Source: Ischnura elegans (Eukaryota; Arthropoda; Insecta; Odonata; Coenagrionidae). From it: a stretch of DNA of 64,000 nucleotides. The translations under genes and the position numbers were made by a program. Where the stretch lies: the NCBI RefSeq assembly GCF_921293095.1, contig NC_060258.1, forward strand, positions 3,410,001-3,474,000, written 5' to 3'. The notes below the pieces were generated by a model, which ran no database searches, was not told the DNA's origin, and worked only from the letters and a program-made list of their open reading frames with translations. Within the stretch, counting starts at the first letter, position 1. The number at the start of each line of letters is the position of its first letter. This document shows positions 22,381 to 34,550 of this stretch, in pieces.

Positions 22381-22388
22381 TGACGTCA

Positions 22389-23198
22389 CGCCTAGCCTCG
22401 GCAACGCTCGGGTGTCTTCGCGCAGTGGTCGGCTCAGAGAATTTTTTCTCGATTTTAAATGCAATTTTTTTATTTCTTTTGATGTTGAATGGAGAAACTG
22501 AAGGCATTTTTGCGAGCTAATGTATCCATTTGACTTATTCAAAATAATTTTTAGAGCAATCTACGACCCATGCAAGTTCCTCATTACTTAAGAAAATGTT
22601 GGATTTAGAACACTGGGAGTTGCCAATGGGAACCAGGCGTGGTGGCAATGGTCAGCAAGGAGTGACACACGATATGAGCGTTGACACAAAAGGATGAAGT
22701 ATTGACTGCAAAGAAATGGAATGAATATGAAATTATTACCTTAAAAGTGGTCAATAGCAGAGTGGGAACATAACAACTAAAGCATAAGCGTGACTCGAAA
22801 AATAATATCTCGCTTACTATGCAGCCAAGAGTAAAAAAGAAAAATGCTCCAGAACGGTATTCTTTAAACGCAATCACTCAAAACGATCGTTTCTTCATGG
22901 AATAAACGATTCCGCTGGAGACAAAAATAGATATAGCGACGTTAAATTGTATTTTGGACAATTTTCTACGAGAAACCAAGCGGGTGTACCGATCGTATAC
23001 TACGGAACCTAGAATCGCAAGGGAAGTCAGGTTTATATGAAAATAGGGAAGATACTCATGAAAATCTATTACATGACATGATAAGATGGGAATATAGATG
23101 TGAATAAACTTCATTTGAAACTCCCCCAGCCTTAATTCCTAGTTGTGTCCATGTTGGTTTCATTCATTGAAAGTATGCTTACGCAAGGTTATCTACCT
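22389..23198. other. Intergenic, nothing supported
   Basis: AT-rich DNA between two mobile elements. Minus-strand open frames at 22605-22877 and 22878-23114 show no recognised motif, although their lengths (80-90 codons) are above chance in this composition. No RNA gene was seen. Confidence 0.35.
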
Positions 23199-23348
23199 CA
23201 GGGGCGTAGCAAGGAATTAAGGCTAGGGGGGTTTTCAGACGCAACTAATACTGGGGTGCTTGAGATATTGCAAACCCGCCAGGGTAAGCGGGAAGTGTGG
23301 AACTCTGGATGGGTTTTATCTACCAAAACCCCCCTCGCTGCGCCACTG
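23199..23348. mobile_element. 150-bp hAT-like MITE
   Basis: It begins CAGGGGCGTAGCAAGG and ends CTCGCTGCGCCACTG, imperfect inverted termini of the hAT CAG...CTG type. It is flanked by ATCTACCT (23191-23198) and ATCTTCCT (23349-23356), an 8-bp target duplication with one mismatch. It is non-coding. Confidence 0.8.
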
Positions 23349-23531
23349 ATCTTCCTCACTTCTCTCCTCTTAGAAATTCAAGTTACCTTTGCTCTTGGTC
23401 GTCCTCCTATCTATACCATCAACTATATAACATTACTGCACTTAACCATCAGACTACAGACTCAATAGCGAAACCTTGAAATATGTTGACAATGGAGAAT
23501 AACTCCGTTTAAAATATTCCCTCAGTCATGT

Positions 23532-23800
23532 ATACATGCTGCTCTGCTTATCTCGCCCCTATTTTTCTCTTACCTTCGGGGGTATTCTGGCCAGGTGAAC
23601 AATCGCCGAGGGCCCCTACAAAACTCGCGTTTATCATGGAACGAATATAAAATGTTTAAAGCTACTCTGCTTATACACCTTATATTTTTCTCTTATCTTC
23701 AAAGGGAGTTTGGCCAGGTCGGCAATCGCTAAGCGCCCCCACAACACTTGCGTCAATTGTAAAGCGTATGTGAAAGGTCTATTAAAATATAACTCCGATT
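23532..23800. repeat. Two-copy tandem repeat, about 130-bp unit
   Basis: The unit 'ctctgcttat...atttttctctta.cttc...ggccaggt...caatcgc..agggcccc.acaa.actcg' occurs from about 23534 and again from about 23665. The divergence suggests an old local duplication. No coding content was seen. Confidence 0.55.
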
Positions 23801-24262
23801 ACCTTAACCTGAGCCCTTTTTGGTATAAGAAATTCTACTTTTCATTACCTATTTCATTTAACAAATAGTGTCAAATGACCATATAAAAATTAAATGAAAT
23901 GAAGGAGTCAGATGATAGAAGAGAACTTAAAGTTTTTTCGAAAGGGTCATTCGAAATAGTTAATTTAGATTTCATTGCAGATTTCACTGGGCTGCTTCAC
24001 TATATTGATACGTAAAAGAACCATTGTTCGAGGGCAGTTTATTTTCAACCTCTCATCGTTCAGCAAAAACACCTTACAAGTGACAGGCAGGTACAGCGCA
24101 GACATGGAAAGAGCGTGTCCTCAAGTGCTATTCATTACTGACCATAAATTCTTAGTTTAAAGGTAGTGGGTACAATCTCATAAGTTGCATTGCCTCAATT
24201 AACTGTCCCGCTAAGTGCGTGCTGCAGAGATAAATCCAGAGAACTCGTCGAATGGCTTTAGC

Positions 24263-25291
24263 GGGTGCTTTCCATTCAAGCGACTCTCGCGCCACCTTGT
24301 GTCAACTCTAATCAACTCCGAGCCAGCCACGAATGGAAAGCACCGTATGTGCAGTGGTTGATGCGCGTAGAACACGAGTTCAGAACTCCGGGAAATTTAT
24401 CCAAAGAGAACGATGTGAGTGATTCAGAATGAAGATCTGGAATGTTTTTAGTTTATATTATTGACCAATGTTGGTTTCTGATCATTGGGCATTTGGATTG
24501 CTCTTTTGACCGTTTAAAGTAAAAATTGCGCTGAAAATTGTCTTTTATTTTAGACGAACTAAGAACAGTTTATAGCCTATGTAAGTCGACTTAGTTATAG
24601 GAATGGCAGCTATATTTAAAAATAATATCACTCAAAATCACAAAACTTTAAAATAACAATAATAATCATCTCACCATTCTATAATAACTACTGCAACTTT
24701 AAAAAAATACAATATTATCTCTGCTTATAACCTATTTATTTAAAACGTCATACCTTGAACGTATCGCACACTTGCCAATAACTCATTAAAAAATGTTTCA
24801 ACTCCACAAATTGATCTCTTATAAAAATAGTGTTATCTCTAATGCAGGTGAAAGGCGCCAAAACAACTATGCAGGCGCAATTCCTCTGTCCGCTGTCTCG
24901 AAACTCAGCTTTTCCTCAGAGTCGGTGTGAGTCCGCCTGTGTCGGCACCTCCAGTGGCGCCGACTCCATGGGGCCTGAGGGGGCCCGAGCCCCCTCAAAA
25001 ATTCGTTATGGGTGTGAAGAAAAGATGTTTTATGCTTTTCGATTTTCCCAGGAGTGTCCAGGTATCGAGATTCGAGTGATCAGGGTTCTAATGTTGATCA
25101 TACGACTCTTCTAAAATGCATCAAATCTTAAAACTCAATACTTATAAAATTTCCCGGGACAAGATCTCGAGTTTGGGCCCCCCCAATATTTTTTGTAAGT
25201 CGGCATCCCTGGGCACCTCCAAGGAATGGAAAGCAGAAAACACGAATTGTGTCGCCGCATGTCAACTTGCGTCGACGAATGGAAAGCACCC
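24263..25291. mobile_element. 1.03-kb TIR element, interrupted by a hAT MITE
   Basis: The ends are GGGTGCTTTCCATTC (24263-24277) and GAATGGAAAGCACCC (25277-25291), a perfect 15-bp inverted repeat, with AGC on each outer side as a possible 3-bp target duplication. A second GAATGGAAAGCACC at 24331-24344 forms a hairpin within the left end, and a wider palindrome (about 24228-24405) encloses it. The right part is split by the hAT-like insertion at 24952-25211. No transposase was recognised. Confidence 0.6.
24952..25211. mobile_element. 260-bp hAT-like element, copy 1
   Basis: It starts CAGTGGCGCCGACTCCATGG and ends CGGCATCCCTG, flanked by a perfect 8-bp duplication GGCACCTC (24944-24951 and 25212-25219). 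A second copy lies at 27105-27370 in the same orientation. It is non-coding and inserted inside an older TIR element. Confidence 0.85.
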
Positions 25292-25729
25292 AGCATTGAC
25301 TAGTCGTGACATTTATCCCGACAAAATACTTTTAATGCCTTGTGGCTTGAGTATGAAACAGTGTGAACCAGTACATTTATTCCATTCTCATCCAAAACAA
25401 AAGAAGGTACTGTCAGACTTGAGGAAGTGTTCTGATCCATGACAATGATATTTACCATATAGCTAATGCTGCGCAACGGCTCCTCGAGCTATTCCAACGG
25501 AACATTCTCGATCAACCGCGGTGTTATTATCCGATCTAGTGCAGTGTGACTTCCTTCTTCACGTAAAAATGAAGACGTGCTAGGTGGAAAGGGTTTTTAC
25601 ACGACTATGAGCTTCAGGACAAAGGCGAAGTTCATTGGAAATAATTCGCGGCAACATCCTATGAAGAAGGTTTGGTAGAGCCCGTCCACAGGCACGACCA
25701 ATTACTCACCCGCTGATATTGGGTATCGC

Positions 25730-26635
25730 CGATAGTATTGGATAATTCAAAGAAAGGCGTAGAATAAATGAGTTTGCAATTACTTACCCAATAGGTTAGT
25801 CAGTCTGGTTGTAATCGCTTTTCGCTCCTCTTAGCTATTCTATTCCCAATGCAGAGATAACAATCCTGAAACGAAAAAAATTACTTGTGTTACCGACTTG
25901 GGAAAATAATTATACTGGTATGAAGCAAACCCTTTTTTACTGCCTCTTTAAGCTTACATAAATCTCAATACAAATTGATGGAAAATACTTCTCAAATAAC
26001 GGGAGTTGAAGAAAAAAATGGCGGATATATTCGTCAGACACAACTTGAAAGACATCTACTCGTACAGTGGCATAGAGTGAGGCCTGTATACCCACAGAGA
26101 ACGGTCTTATCTAATCTTTGGTGACGCATAAAGAATTGAAGTGTAGGGATTGCCAATTCAAGATGCTACCAGTCAACGCTCGGGCGAAAATAGTTGCGAT
26201 TCTCTTAACTGAAAATAGTGGATAAGAAGGATAGATATCACTGTTAACGGTTTTTATTCGGATTGGTTGAGAGTTTTTGCGAAATTGTTGAGATATGGGA
26301 TCACGAGATGAAGATGAAGGTAATGGATTTTGAGCTGACCACTCAAGGGTGGCCGGAGCATCCCAATTGAGCCACGGAAGGCTTGGCAACTGAAAAATGA
26401 AAACCCGTCTTTGAAAGTTGATGACGGTTCGTTAGCTCGCTGCGCCGTCACAGAAAAACGTATTTGCGTTGGATTTTCTCCGCGTTTTGGCAGCAGTGCG
26501 CAGGCGATTGCGCATTGGTTGTCGTTTATGGGAAGCTTGGGTATGCTGGAAGCAGACGTGCAGGAGTAGCTGAATTGGGAGTGATGATTGCCATTAGTTT
26601 CATCATTCAATATTATTTTGAAGTTTTAATCATAA
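25730..26635 (-). repeat. Exon-like repeat family, copy A
   Basis: Homologous, in inverse orientation, to copies at about 59140-60400 and 60945-61900. On the minus strand it has a GC-richer leader with TGCGCA motifs (about 26480-26510), a possible splice donor in ATTTATGTAAG, and a 78-nt block at 25788-25865 bounded by TTTCGTTTCAG and GTAAGT. The same boundaries hold in the other copies. There is no conserved reading frame, so the family may be non-coding. Confidence 0.6.
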
Positions 26636-27104
26636 TTTACTCGAATATTTTCTCAAACCAAGGCAAATGTTAAACTCAAAATTAGATTACAATCACATAG
26701 GGCCATGAATTACCATAACACACATCCGTCATCGGTATTGCCAGATGAATACCTGCATTGTGATACTTCCTTGTTTGTGACTACGGTCTCGTAAATATCA
26801 AATTATATAATATAACTGTACCCATATGATTGCGTTGAACCTATTTGGATAACAAGGCTGGGCCTAGCTATTTTAGGAATGATGATCATAAATACATTTT
26901 TCTGATAACATTTCACTTTACTCGTTTTCACTGTCTGTACGTAATTTGCTATCTTCATGTAGTTCGATTTAGAAAAAAAAACATCGCCGCAATAATGCAT
27001 AGGAAATTGCAGTCACTGATGATACAGGATTAACGACTCTATTAATAACATATTTACATTCAAAAAAATCATCTGCTAAGAAGATAATTTTTAGGTATTG
27101 TGCG

Positions 27105-27370
27105 CAGTGGCGAAGACTCCATGGGGCCTGAGGGGGCCCGATCCCCCTCCAAAAATTCGTTCTGGGCGTGATGAGAAAATGTGTCAAGCTTGTCTATTTT
27201 GCCCGGAGAGTTCAGATATCGAGATTCGAGTTATCAGGGTTCTAATGTTGATCATATGAGTCTTTTAAAATGCTCAAAAAACTTCAAACTCACTACTTAT
27301 AAAATTTCCCGGTGCAAGATCGCCGGTTTGCCCCCCCCCCCCAATATTTTTTTGTAAGTCGGCAACCCTG
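27105..27370. mobile_element. 266-bp hAT-like element, copy 2
   Basis: Starts CAGTGGCGAAGACTCCATGG and ends GTCGGCAACCCTG, closely matching the element at 24952-25211 throughout. Flanks ATTGTGCG (27097-27104) and ATTGTGTG (27371-27378) are an 8-bp target duplication with one difference. A run of ten C near 27331 is a length-unstable site within the element. Confidence 0.85.
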
Positions 27371-27379
27371 ATTGTGTGA

Positions 27380-28850
27380 TAAACTCGAAATCATAAGGCG
27401 ACCTGCTCCAGGGAAAATTTTCATGAGCCGCCACGTTTTGCCATTCATGTTTTCGCAATACCATAGAGAACCTCTTTGCGCAGAACGGTCGAAAGCATTT
27501 TTTGCCGATAGGATGACGGATATTTCTCGTTTCTTTGCATTATACAAATGAGGCTCCGAATATGCAAAATTGGACTCGGCAGCCCGCGAAGAAGTTAAAA
27601 AGAGTTTATCACTGTTTTGTGAGATATTTGCAATATTTACTTACTCTGCGAACACAATTTCTTACTCCCGTTATTGTGATATGGCTTGTGTTCGGAGATT
27701 TTGCTATATTTATCATCGATTTTTTTCCAGCCTAAGTAAAAAAGTGTATATATTCAAGGATTCAACGGTCGCTGAAAGAAGAATATCGGCGTATCTCCAT
27801 AAAATACAGCTCCTTACAGAGAAAATTGACATTTAAAGGACAGATTTAATACAAATGGCAAGTGTAACCTATTTTATGATCTCAGCGTGTGTCATTCCAG
27901 GAGCTTAAAATAATATTTACGCTATCTCAGCGACGAAACTCATTATAAGACGATTTTAAACGCAATGTGTCTCAGTCGTCTCTGAAGGGATTGCAAGGCC
28001 ATAGAAGAAACCATTAGGTGGTCCGTTTTGGGACGATAGAGGTATATTGTTATCGTACTACAAAGATGGAAAAAGTTTTCCTCTCGTTAGGCATTGGAGG
28101 GGCGGAGAGTGCCATTGAGACCATGGTGAATGGGCATCGACGCCGACTCGGTAACTTTGATAATTGGACAAATGCTGTGCCTGGGAAAACCACAGCATAC
28201 ACTGGGAGGAAACTGCCCAACTCTGGAGGACTTAGAGGTTATGCCTCGCTCAGATTACGATTGTTCCAGCAATCGTCAAAATAATCGTGCATTCACACGA
28301 CGATGGTCAAAACATGTGCCACTCTCTTATGCTGACATCTAAAGTAAACGGGAAATTGACGGATAGCAAAGCTGTTGAGGTATACAGGGACAAGATATTA
28401 CTGTGTTCAACGTGTATTTACAAAATAATTTTTCTTCCGCCCATATTCTTCCTTCCCAGGACAAATCCATGAAAAAGATGGAGCGAAGAGAGCTTCACGA
28501 ACTTTTTGTCTTTCTCTGGTCGCTTCCTCTTCCGGTCTCCAAGCGGCTCACCATTGTAAAGTGGCAATGTTTGGAACTACTCGAACTATTGTCAGGATAT
28601 GCATTCACACGGCTAGTTCGGCCAACTATCGTTAGGGCGATCGCTCGGACAATTGTAATGTGAACGATGAATTATTGGGACCGCATTACTGAAGAGGCCG
28701 TAGAGATCAGTATTCACCCTAACAACATCGATAGAGATCAAGGTCTAAGCAGCGCTTGGAACCCAGCAATAAATAGGACGAGAAAGGTAGGAATATTTCT
28801 GAAACAGAGACCACATAGGTGAAGGAGGAGGATATTTATATCAGAACACG
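27380..28850. other. Intergenic, unrecognised open frames
   Basis: Plus-strand open frames near 28018-28284 and 28403-28663 lack recognisable motifs, splice signals and homology visible by eye. I annotate no gene. The DNA is slightly less AT-rich than its surroundings. Confidence 0.3.
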
Positions 28851-28859
28851 GTAATATCG

Positions 28860-29090
28860 GCATCATGAGGTCTGAGCATGTTGGGAAAGTCTCCCAACGA
28901 AACGTCTGCCTACTCCATGCAGATCCTACCCAGTTAGAAACCCGAGAAGCTTTAATTCATTCTATTCATCGGAAATAGCTCAGGTTCTCCGAAATTGAAA
29001 AGGAGACGTCGTTGATTTCCACTGATTTATTTCGTCCGTACCACATGTTTTGAATCATAGAGGTCATTATCAAGTACTTGTTTATTTACT
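28860..29090 (+). mobile_element. Possible Penelope-like element end, degenerate
   Basis: The plus strand reads SWESLPTKRLPTPCRSYPV, then contains 'gtaccacatgttttgaatcatagaggtcatta'-type sequence. That matches, diverged, the region after the GIY-YIG gene at 62519-62575 ('ggtacgacatgtttcgac', 'agtggtcatttacgagtac'). I read it as the terminal part of a related element. The internal gene is absent. Confidence 0.35.
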
Positions 29091-30104
29091 TCAACATAGT
29101 TGAGCCTAATACCAATAACGATAACAGATTCTTCCTTTATATTTTTGGTGGCACTCAAAAGCAACATTGTGTTATAATGGGTTAACAAAAGAAATATTTT
29201 GACGAAGAACTACAGAATTTGCCCCTGTTATACACTGAGCAGAGTTCAAAATCAGAATTCTCTTCAATGGAAATGATCGTACAACACAATGGACTAATAG
29301 GGGACAAATGACACGAGCGAGTGTAAAGTGAACAGTTTTACTTTTCATTGCAAGTTTGAGAGAGAGAACGTGAGTGAATTTTGAAATTCTCACCATGCTC
29401 AATATTAAAATGTTTTGTTTACATTTTTAATGAGCAATACATTTTTCTTTTTCGTCCTAAATTGAACTTCTTCTTTTTTTTCGTTTTAGTAAATAATTTT
29501 TCTTCTTTTTAGCTATAAAAATATTTTCTTTACATTTTTTGTTGTGCGATGTTCTTTCTTTTTCCCCTATAATCGCATCTTTTTTCGTTTTAATACTTTT
29601 TCAAATTCAAATCCGAACCAAATCCACGCCTTATCGTCTTCATTCACCCAATATCCTGTTGTGGAAGTCGGTGATATCGCTGAATCGTGAAGTAAGGAAG
29701 GACTAATTCGGATTGAATGTACAAAGTTTTATGTTCCATTGCACCCGGATTGCTTTCATGTAATTCATAAATAGTCATTATTTGTGGTAATTTAATCTGT
29801 TGTGATAAAAATATCAATTAAAAACTGGAAAATACGCTATCTTCTGTAAAAACATTCACACTTTGACTCGTTTCTTTCAAGCCGTAATGCATCTCTACTT
29901 TATATTGGATTTAGGTAAATAATGCAGCATCTCATTGAAAATATAATATCTAAGAATTTTAATTAACAAATATGACGATATCTGTCAAATACGAGGCATA
30001 AAAAGGCGTAGGATTATATCTGACAGTAAATACGGCATTATCCTACGAGACGGAAATATGTGGTATTGCGGGTTGCATAACTGCCTATTGATACCGGATT
30101 CGGC
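29090..30104. other. Intergenic, AT-rich with T/C-rich stretch
   Basis: Contains a pyrimidine-rich stretch (about 29440-29600) of repeated 'ttctttttc' and 'cgtttta' text, and otherwise AT-rich DNA. No gene or element boundary was recognised. Confidence 0.35.
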
Positions 30105-30487
30105 CAACGTTGCGAAAACGCAACATTATTTTCCGGATCTGATTTTTGCTTAATGTTGACTCCCTGACGAAATATAAGCTTTAATATCTATTTATTGAAA
30201 TTTCTACGTCCACATGGACGAATAAAAAACTTAATTAAGGGAATAGTTAATCTTAGGAAAAATTATTTATCTTGCTTAACAAGAGACTCGAAAATTGACA
30301 AATTTTCAGTATTATATTAACTATCAAAATATGTACTTATTAAATGTCATTATAATCCCACTAAAAATCAGATTAAACTTATTTTTATCGAAAAAGCGAA
30401 TTATACATTGATAAATTCAATTGAAACATTTTTTTTGCATTTCTCAATAATGTTACGTTTTCGCAACGTTGGCCGTAAATGGGTTAA
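30105..30487. mobile_element. piggyBac-type MITE, left end eroded
   Basis: Inverted subterminal blocks GTTGCGAAAACGCAAC (30109-30124) and GTTACGTTTTCGCAAC (30452-30467) lie inside 'cggccaacg...cgttggccg'. The right end is AATGGG followed by TTAA (30484-30487). This resembles the TTAA-CCCATT end and palindromes of the larger piggyBac element at 41271-43899. The TTAA coincides with the TTAA of the 142-bp satellite unit, so the element appears to have landed in the array. The left terminal bases are not recognisable. Confidence 0.6.
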
Positions 30488-32738
30488 AGGAGAAAGGATG
30501 ATACAAACAGTGCTAAAGACTGCAATAAGTTGCGATGAGGTATGAAGTGCAGGACATGGTAGGTTAGGATTGGCATCTTCTAAATAAGATAAGAAGGGAC
30601 CGAAGGTATGGATGGAGCTAGTTCTTAAAGGAGAAGGAATGATGAAAACAGTGCTCTAGACGGCAATATGATAAGATGACGTATGAAGTGCAGAAAATGG
30701 TGGGTTAAGAGTGGCAGCTTCTAAATGAGATACGAAGGAGACTGAAGGAATGGATGGAGCGAGTGCTTAAAAGAGAAGGAAAGACGGAAACAGTGCTATA
30801 GAAGGCAATATGCTACGATGAGGTATGAAGTGCAGGACCTGATGGGTTAGGAGATGCATCTTCTAAATGACATAAGAAGGAAACTGAAGGTATGTATGGA
30901 GCGAGTGCTTAAAGGAGAAGGAATGATGGAAACAGTGCTCTAGATGATAATATGATAAGATGAGTTATGAAGTGCAGGACATGGTGGGCAACGAGTTGCA
31001 ATTTCTAAATTAGATAAGAAGGAGACCAAAGTTATGGATAGAGCGAGTGCTTGAAGGAGAAGGAATGATGAAAACAGTGCTAAAAATGGCGATATGATAA
31101 GATGAGGTACAAAGTGCTGGACATGGTGGGTTAGGAATTGCACCATTTCAATGAGGTAAGAAGAAGACCGAACGTGTCGATTGAGCGAGTGGTTAAAGGA
31201 CAAGGAATGATAAAAACAGTGCTAAAGATGGCATTATGATAAGATGAGTTATGAAGTGCAGGACATGGTGGGTAAGGAGTTGCAGCTTCTAAATTAGATA
31301 AGAAGCATACTTAATTAATGGATGGAGCGAGTGCCTACAGAAGAAGGGATGATGAAAACAGTGCTAATGATGGCAATATGTTGTGATGAGGTATGAAGTG
31401 CAGGAAATGGTGGGTTAGAAGTGGCAGCTTCTAAATGATATAAGAAGAAGACTTAAGGTATGGATGGAGTGAGTACTTAAAGGAGAAGGGATGATGAAAA
31501 ATCTGCTTATGATGGCAATATGCTACGATGAGGTACGAAGTACAGGACATGGTGGGTAAGGAGCAGCAGCTTATAAATGAGATAAGAAGACGACAGAAGG
31601 TGTCGATGGAGCGGGTGCTTAAAGGAAAAGAAATGATGAAAACAGTACTAAAGATGGCAATATAATAAGATAGGGTACGAAGTGCAGGACATGGTGGGTT
31701 AGGAGTGGAAGCTTCTAAATGAGATAAGATTGAGACTTAAGGTATGGATGGAGCGAGTGCTTTAAGGAGAAGGGATGATAAAAACAGTGCTAAAGATGGC
31801 AATATGTTACGATGAGGTATGAAGTGCAGGACATGGTGGGTAAGGAGTGGCAGCTTCTAAATGAGATAAGAAGGAGACCGAAGTTATGGATGGAGCGAGT
31901 GCTTAAAGGAGAAGGGATGATGAAAACAGTGCTCTAGCCGGCAATATGATAAGATGAGGTATGAAGTGCTGGACATGGTTGGTTGGGAGTGGCAGCTTCC
32001 AAATGAGATACGAAGGAGGCTAAGGTATGGATGGAGCGAGTGCGTAATGGAGAGGGGATGTATTAATCAGTGCTGTAGACAGCAATATGTTACGAGGAAG
32101 TATGAAGTGCTGGAGATGGTGGGTTAGGAATTGCAGCTTCTAAATGAGATATGAAGGAAGCCGAAGGTTGGATGGAGAGAGTGCTTAATAGATAAGGAAT
32201 GATGAAAACAGTGCTAAAGATGGCAATATAATGGTCATCCGGGGTATGAAGTGCAGGGCATGGTGAGTTTGGTGTAGCAGCTTCTAAATGAGATAAGAAG
32301 GATACTAAAGGTATGGATTAAGCGTGTGCTTAAAGGAGAACGCATGAAGAAAACCGTGCTAAAGATGGCAATCTGATAATATGAGGTCTGAAGTTTAGGA
32401 CATGGTGGGTTAGGAGTGGCAGCTTTTACATGAGATAAGGAGACTGAAGATTTGGATGGAAGGTGTGCTTTAAGGGGAATAGATGATGAAATCAATGCTA
32501 TAGATGGAGTATGTGACGAGGAAGTATGAAGTGCTGGTCATGGTGGGTTAGGAGTGGCAGTGTTTAAATGAGATAAAAAGATCACTGAAGGTATGGATGA
32601 ATCGAATGCTTAGAGGAGAAGGGATTATGACAACAAAGCTAAAGATGGCGATTTGTTTCGAGGAAGTATGAAGTGCTGGACATTTTGGGTTAGGAGTAGT
32701 AGCGTCTGAATGAGATAAAAAGATGACTGAATGTATGG

Positions 32739-34550
32739 TGTGCATCCAGGGGGAGTGATCACTTCCTGATCAGTGAGCGGACTGTGACGTCAGCGCTCAC
32801 TGAGCGATCACATTCCTCCCTGGATGGTGAATGCTCAGTGATCGCTTTGGTGGGGAACTTGAAATGCAAAACTTTCAATATGGTGCCCAGCGCTTGAGTT
32901 TCCCTTTGTGTAGCGGCTGCGAAATATCCTTTAATTCCTGTGATAAGATCAAACCTTGTGACTGTCTCGAATATATATCTCTTTAAGTGAACGGGTTTTA
33001 AGGATTTAATGATAACAGTTCTAACGAGTCGCGTGATATTTATTGGGAATGCTTTTTGTGTCCATCGTCCAAACATTTCGTTGGGAATGTGGTGGCTGAC
33101 ATTGAAGTCTTGAAAAGAGAAGTCGTTGAACTAAAATGGACGTATTTTTAATGTTTAGAAAGTAATACTTTCTCATTTGCTAATGCCGTGAAATCCGCTT
33201 CGTCGTATAGTTTCTTGAATGGGATATAATAATTGATAAATGACGTCACTAGACGTTGTTATTGTTATCACAATAAACTGTTTGTGACTAATTGTGATAT
33301 TGGGTGACTAATGATGAAGTTAAATATCTCAGCATTCCGGGAAGTAGTGTTGCGGATGCTATGAAGAAGTGTTGGTAAACCGGTCAAATTAAAAAATGCT
33401 GGTGTTATCGTGCTAACCAAATCTGACATTACTTTTGAAGTAAGCTATATAGTTGTTCCATATGTGCCACATTAGCTGTGCATTACTGTATATTATAATT
33501 ATCTTGCATTGTATTACTCAGAGAATGAGTTTTTGTGGGTGACTTTTTAGCCTAAAATATTTTCATCTTCCACTGAATATCTTTTTACTTTGAATCTAAT
33601 TTACAATTTTATGGGTATTTTTGTTTCTGTCATGCAGTTGTGACGTACCTCACAGTACTTGTGACAGTGTATATTCTTCTCATTATTTTTCTATGATCTC
33701 TTGGTAAATAAAAATATTATTATCGATGATATAGTGAAATACAATGAAGTTTGTATAGGTAGTTTAACATGGACCACGTCAATCCACAGGTTAGCAATGA
33801 AAACATGTTGAAATTGCGAGGTTGGAATTAAGAGCATGGAATATTTTGCTGTATTACATCCACGCATTCTCGCGTGTATTATAGAAATCAACCGCTTTAC
33901 ACGACGCAATTTTGATTTTAACTTCATACATACTTCAGCTATTGCGCAATGACGTCCCCCGTGTAAAACGGCCTGAATGCACTGTTAAAGCAATTACCTT
34001 AGTTAACCCGGCAGAAAAATTACTCACGCCTTATTTTTTTTACTAACCAGAAAAGTAATACCCCACGTTATGCATATATAGATTAATTTTAATATACATG
34101 AAGCCTATGAAATATTAATAAAGATTTAAAAACACATTTCCATACGAAAATCCATTTTTCAGTGAAGACTACATCTGAACTTTACCTGGCTTACGACGAA
34201 ATTCCACTGCAGAATAATATTTTACTCACCTTATTTAGTAAAGGAATAGGTACGTAACAAAAGGCCTGCTGGCAATCGCATTTCATATGCCTACATTAGG
34301 TATAAATCATCCAGCGTTCGATACGTTTCAATGTATAATTAATACGGCTGCCCGACTCGAGTGTTCTTCGGCACCATTTTGAACTCGCGCCGCCGCTCAC
34401 CTACTCAGTGAGCGCTATCATACCCGGGAGTACGCTCACAAACATGGCGGCCGCTCACTAGTGATCGGGTGGTGAGCGGTCGCATCCAAGGGGAGAGCGG
34501 TGGTTCGCTCACCTTCCGCCCAGTGAGCGGAGGTCCCCTTGGATGCACCC
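32739..34550. mobile_element. 1.8-kb TIR element inside the satellite, no known transposase
   Basis: It starts TGTGCATCCAGGGGGA and ends TCCCCTTGGATGCACCC, inverted termini of about 15 bp. It is flanked by ATGG (32735-32738) and ATGG (34551-34554), a 4-bp target duplication confirmed by the unbroken satellite phase. Both subterminal regions are rich in GTGAGCG/CGCTCAC and GATCAC motifs, and the left has TGACGTCA. Open frames inside are short. The longest, on the minus strand at 32759-33076, shows no recognisable transposase motif. I treat it as a non-autonomous DNA transposon of unassigned family. Confidence 0.75.

Noticed and set aside
30940-32745. Minus-strand open frames of 65-87 codons inside the satellite
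   Set aside because: They are translations of the 142-bp unit, which is not a multiple of three. Stops and frame changes vary between units, so there is no selection for coding.
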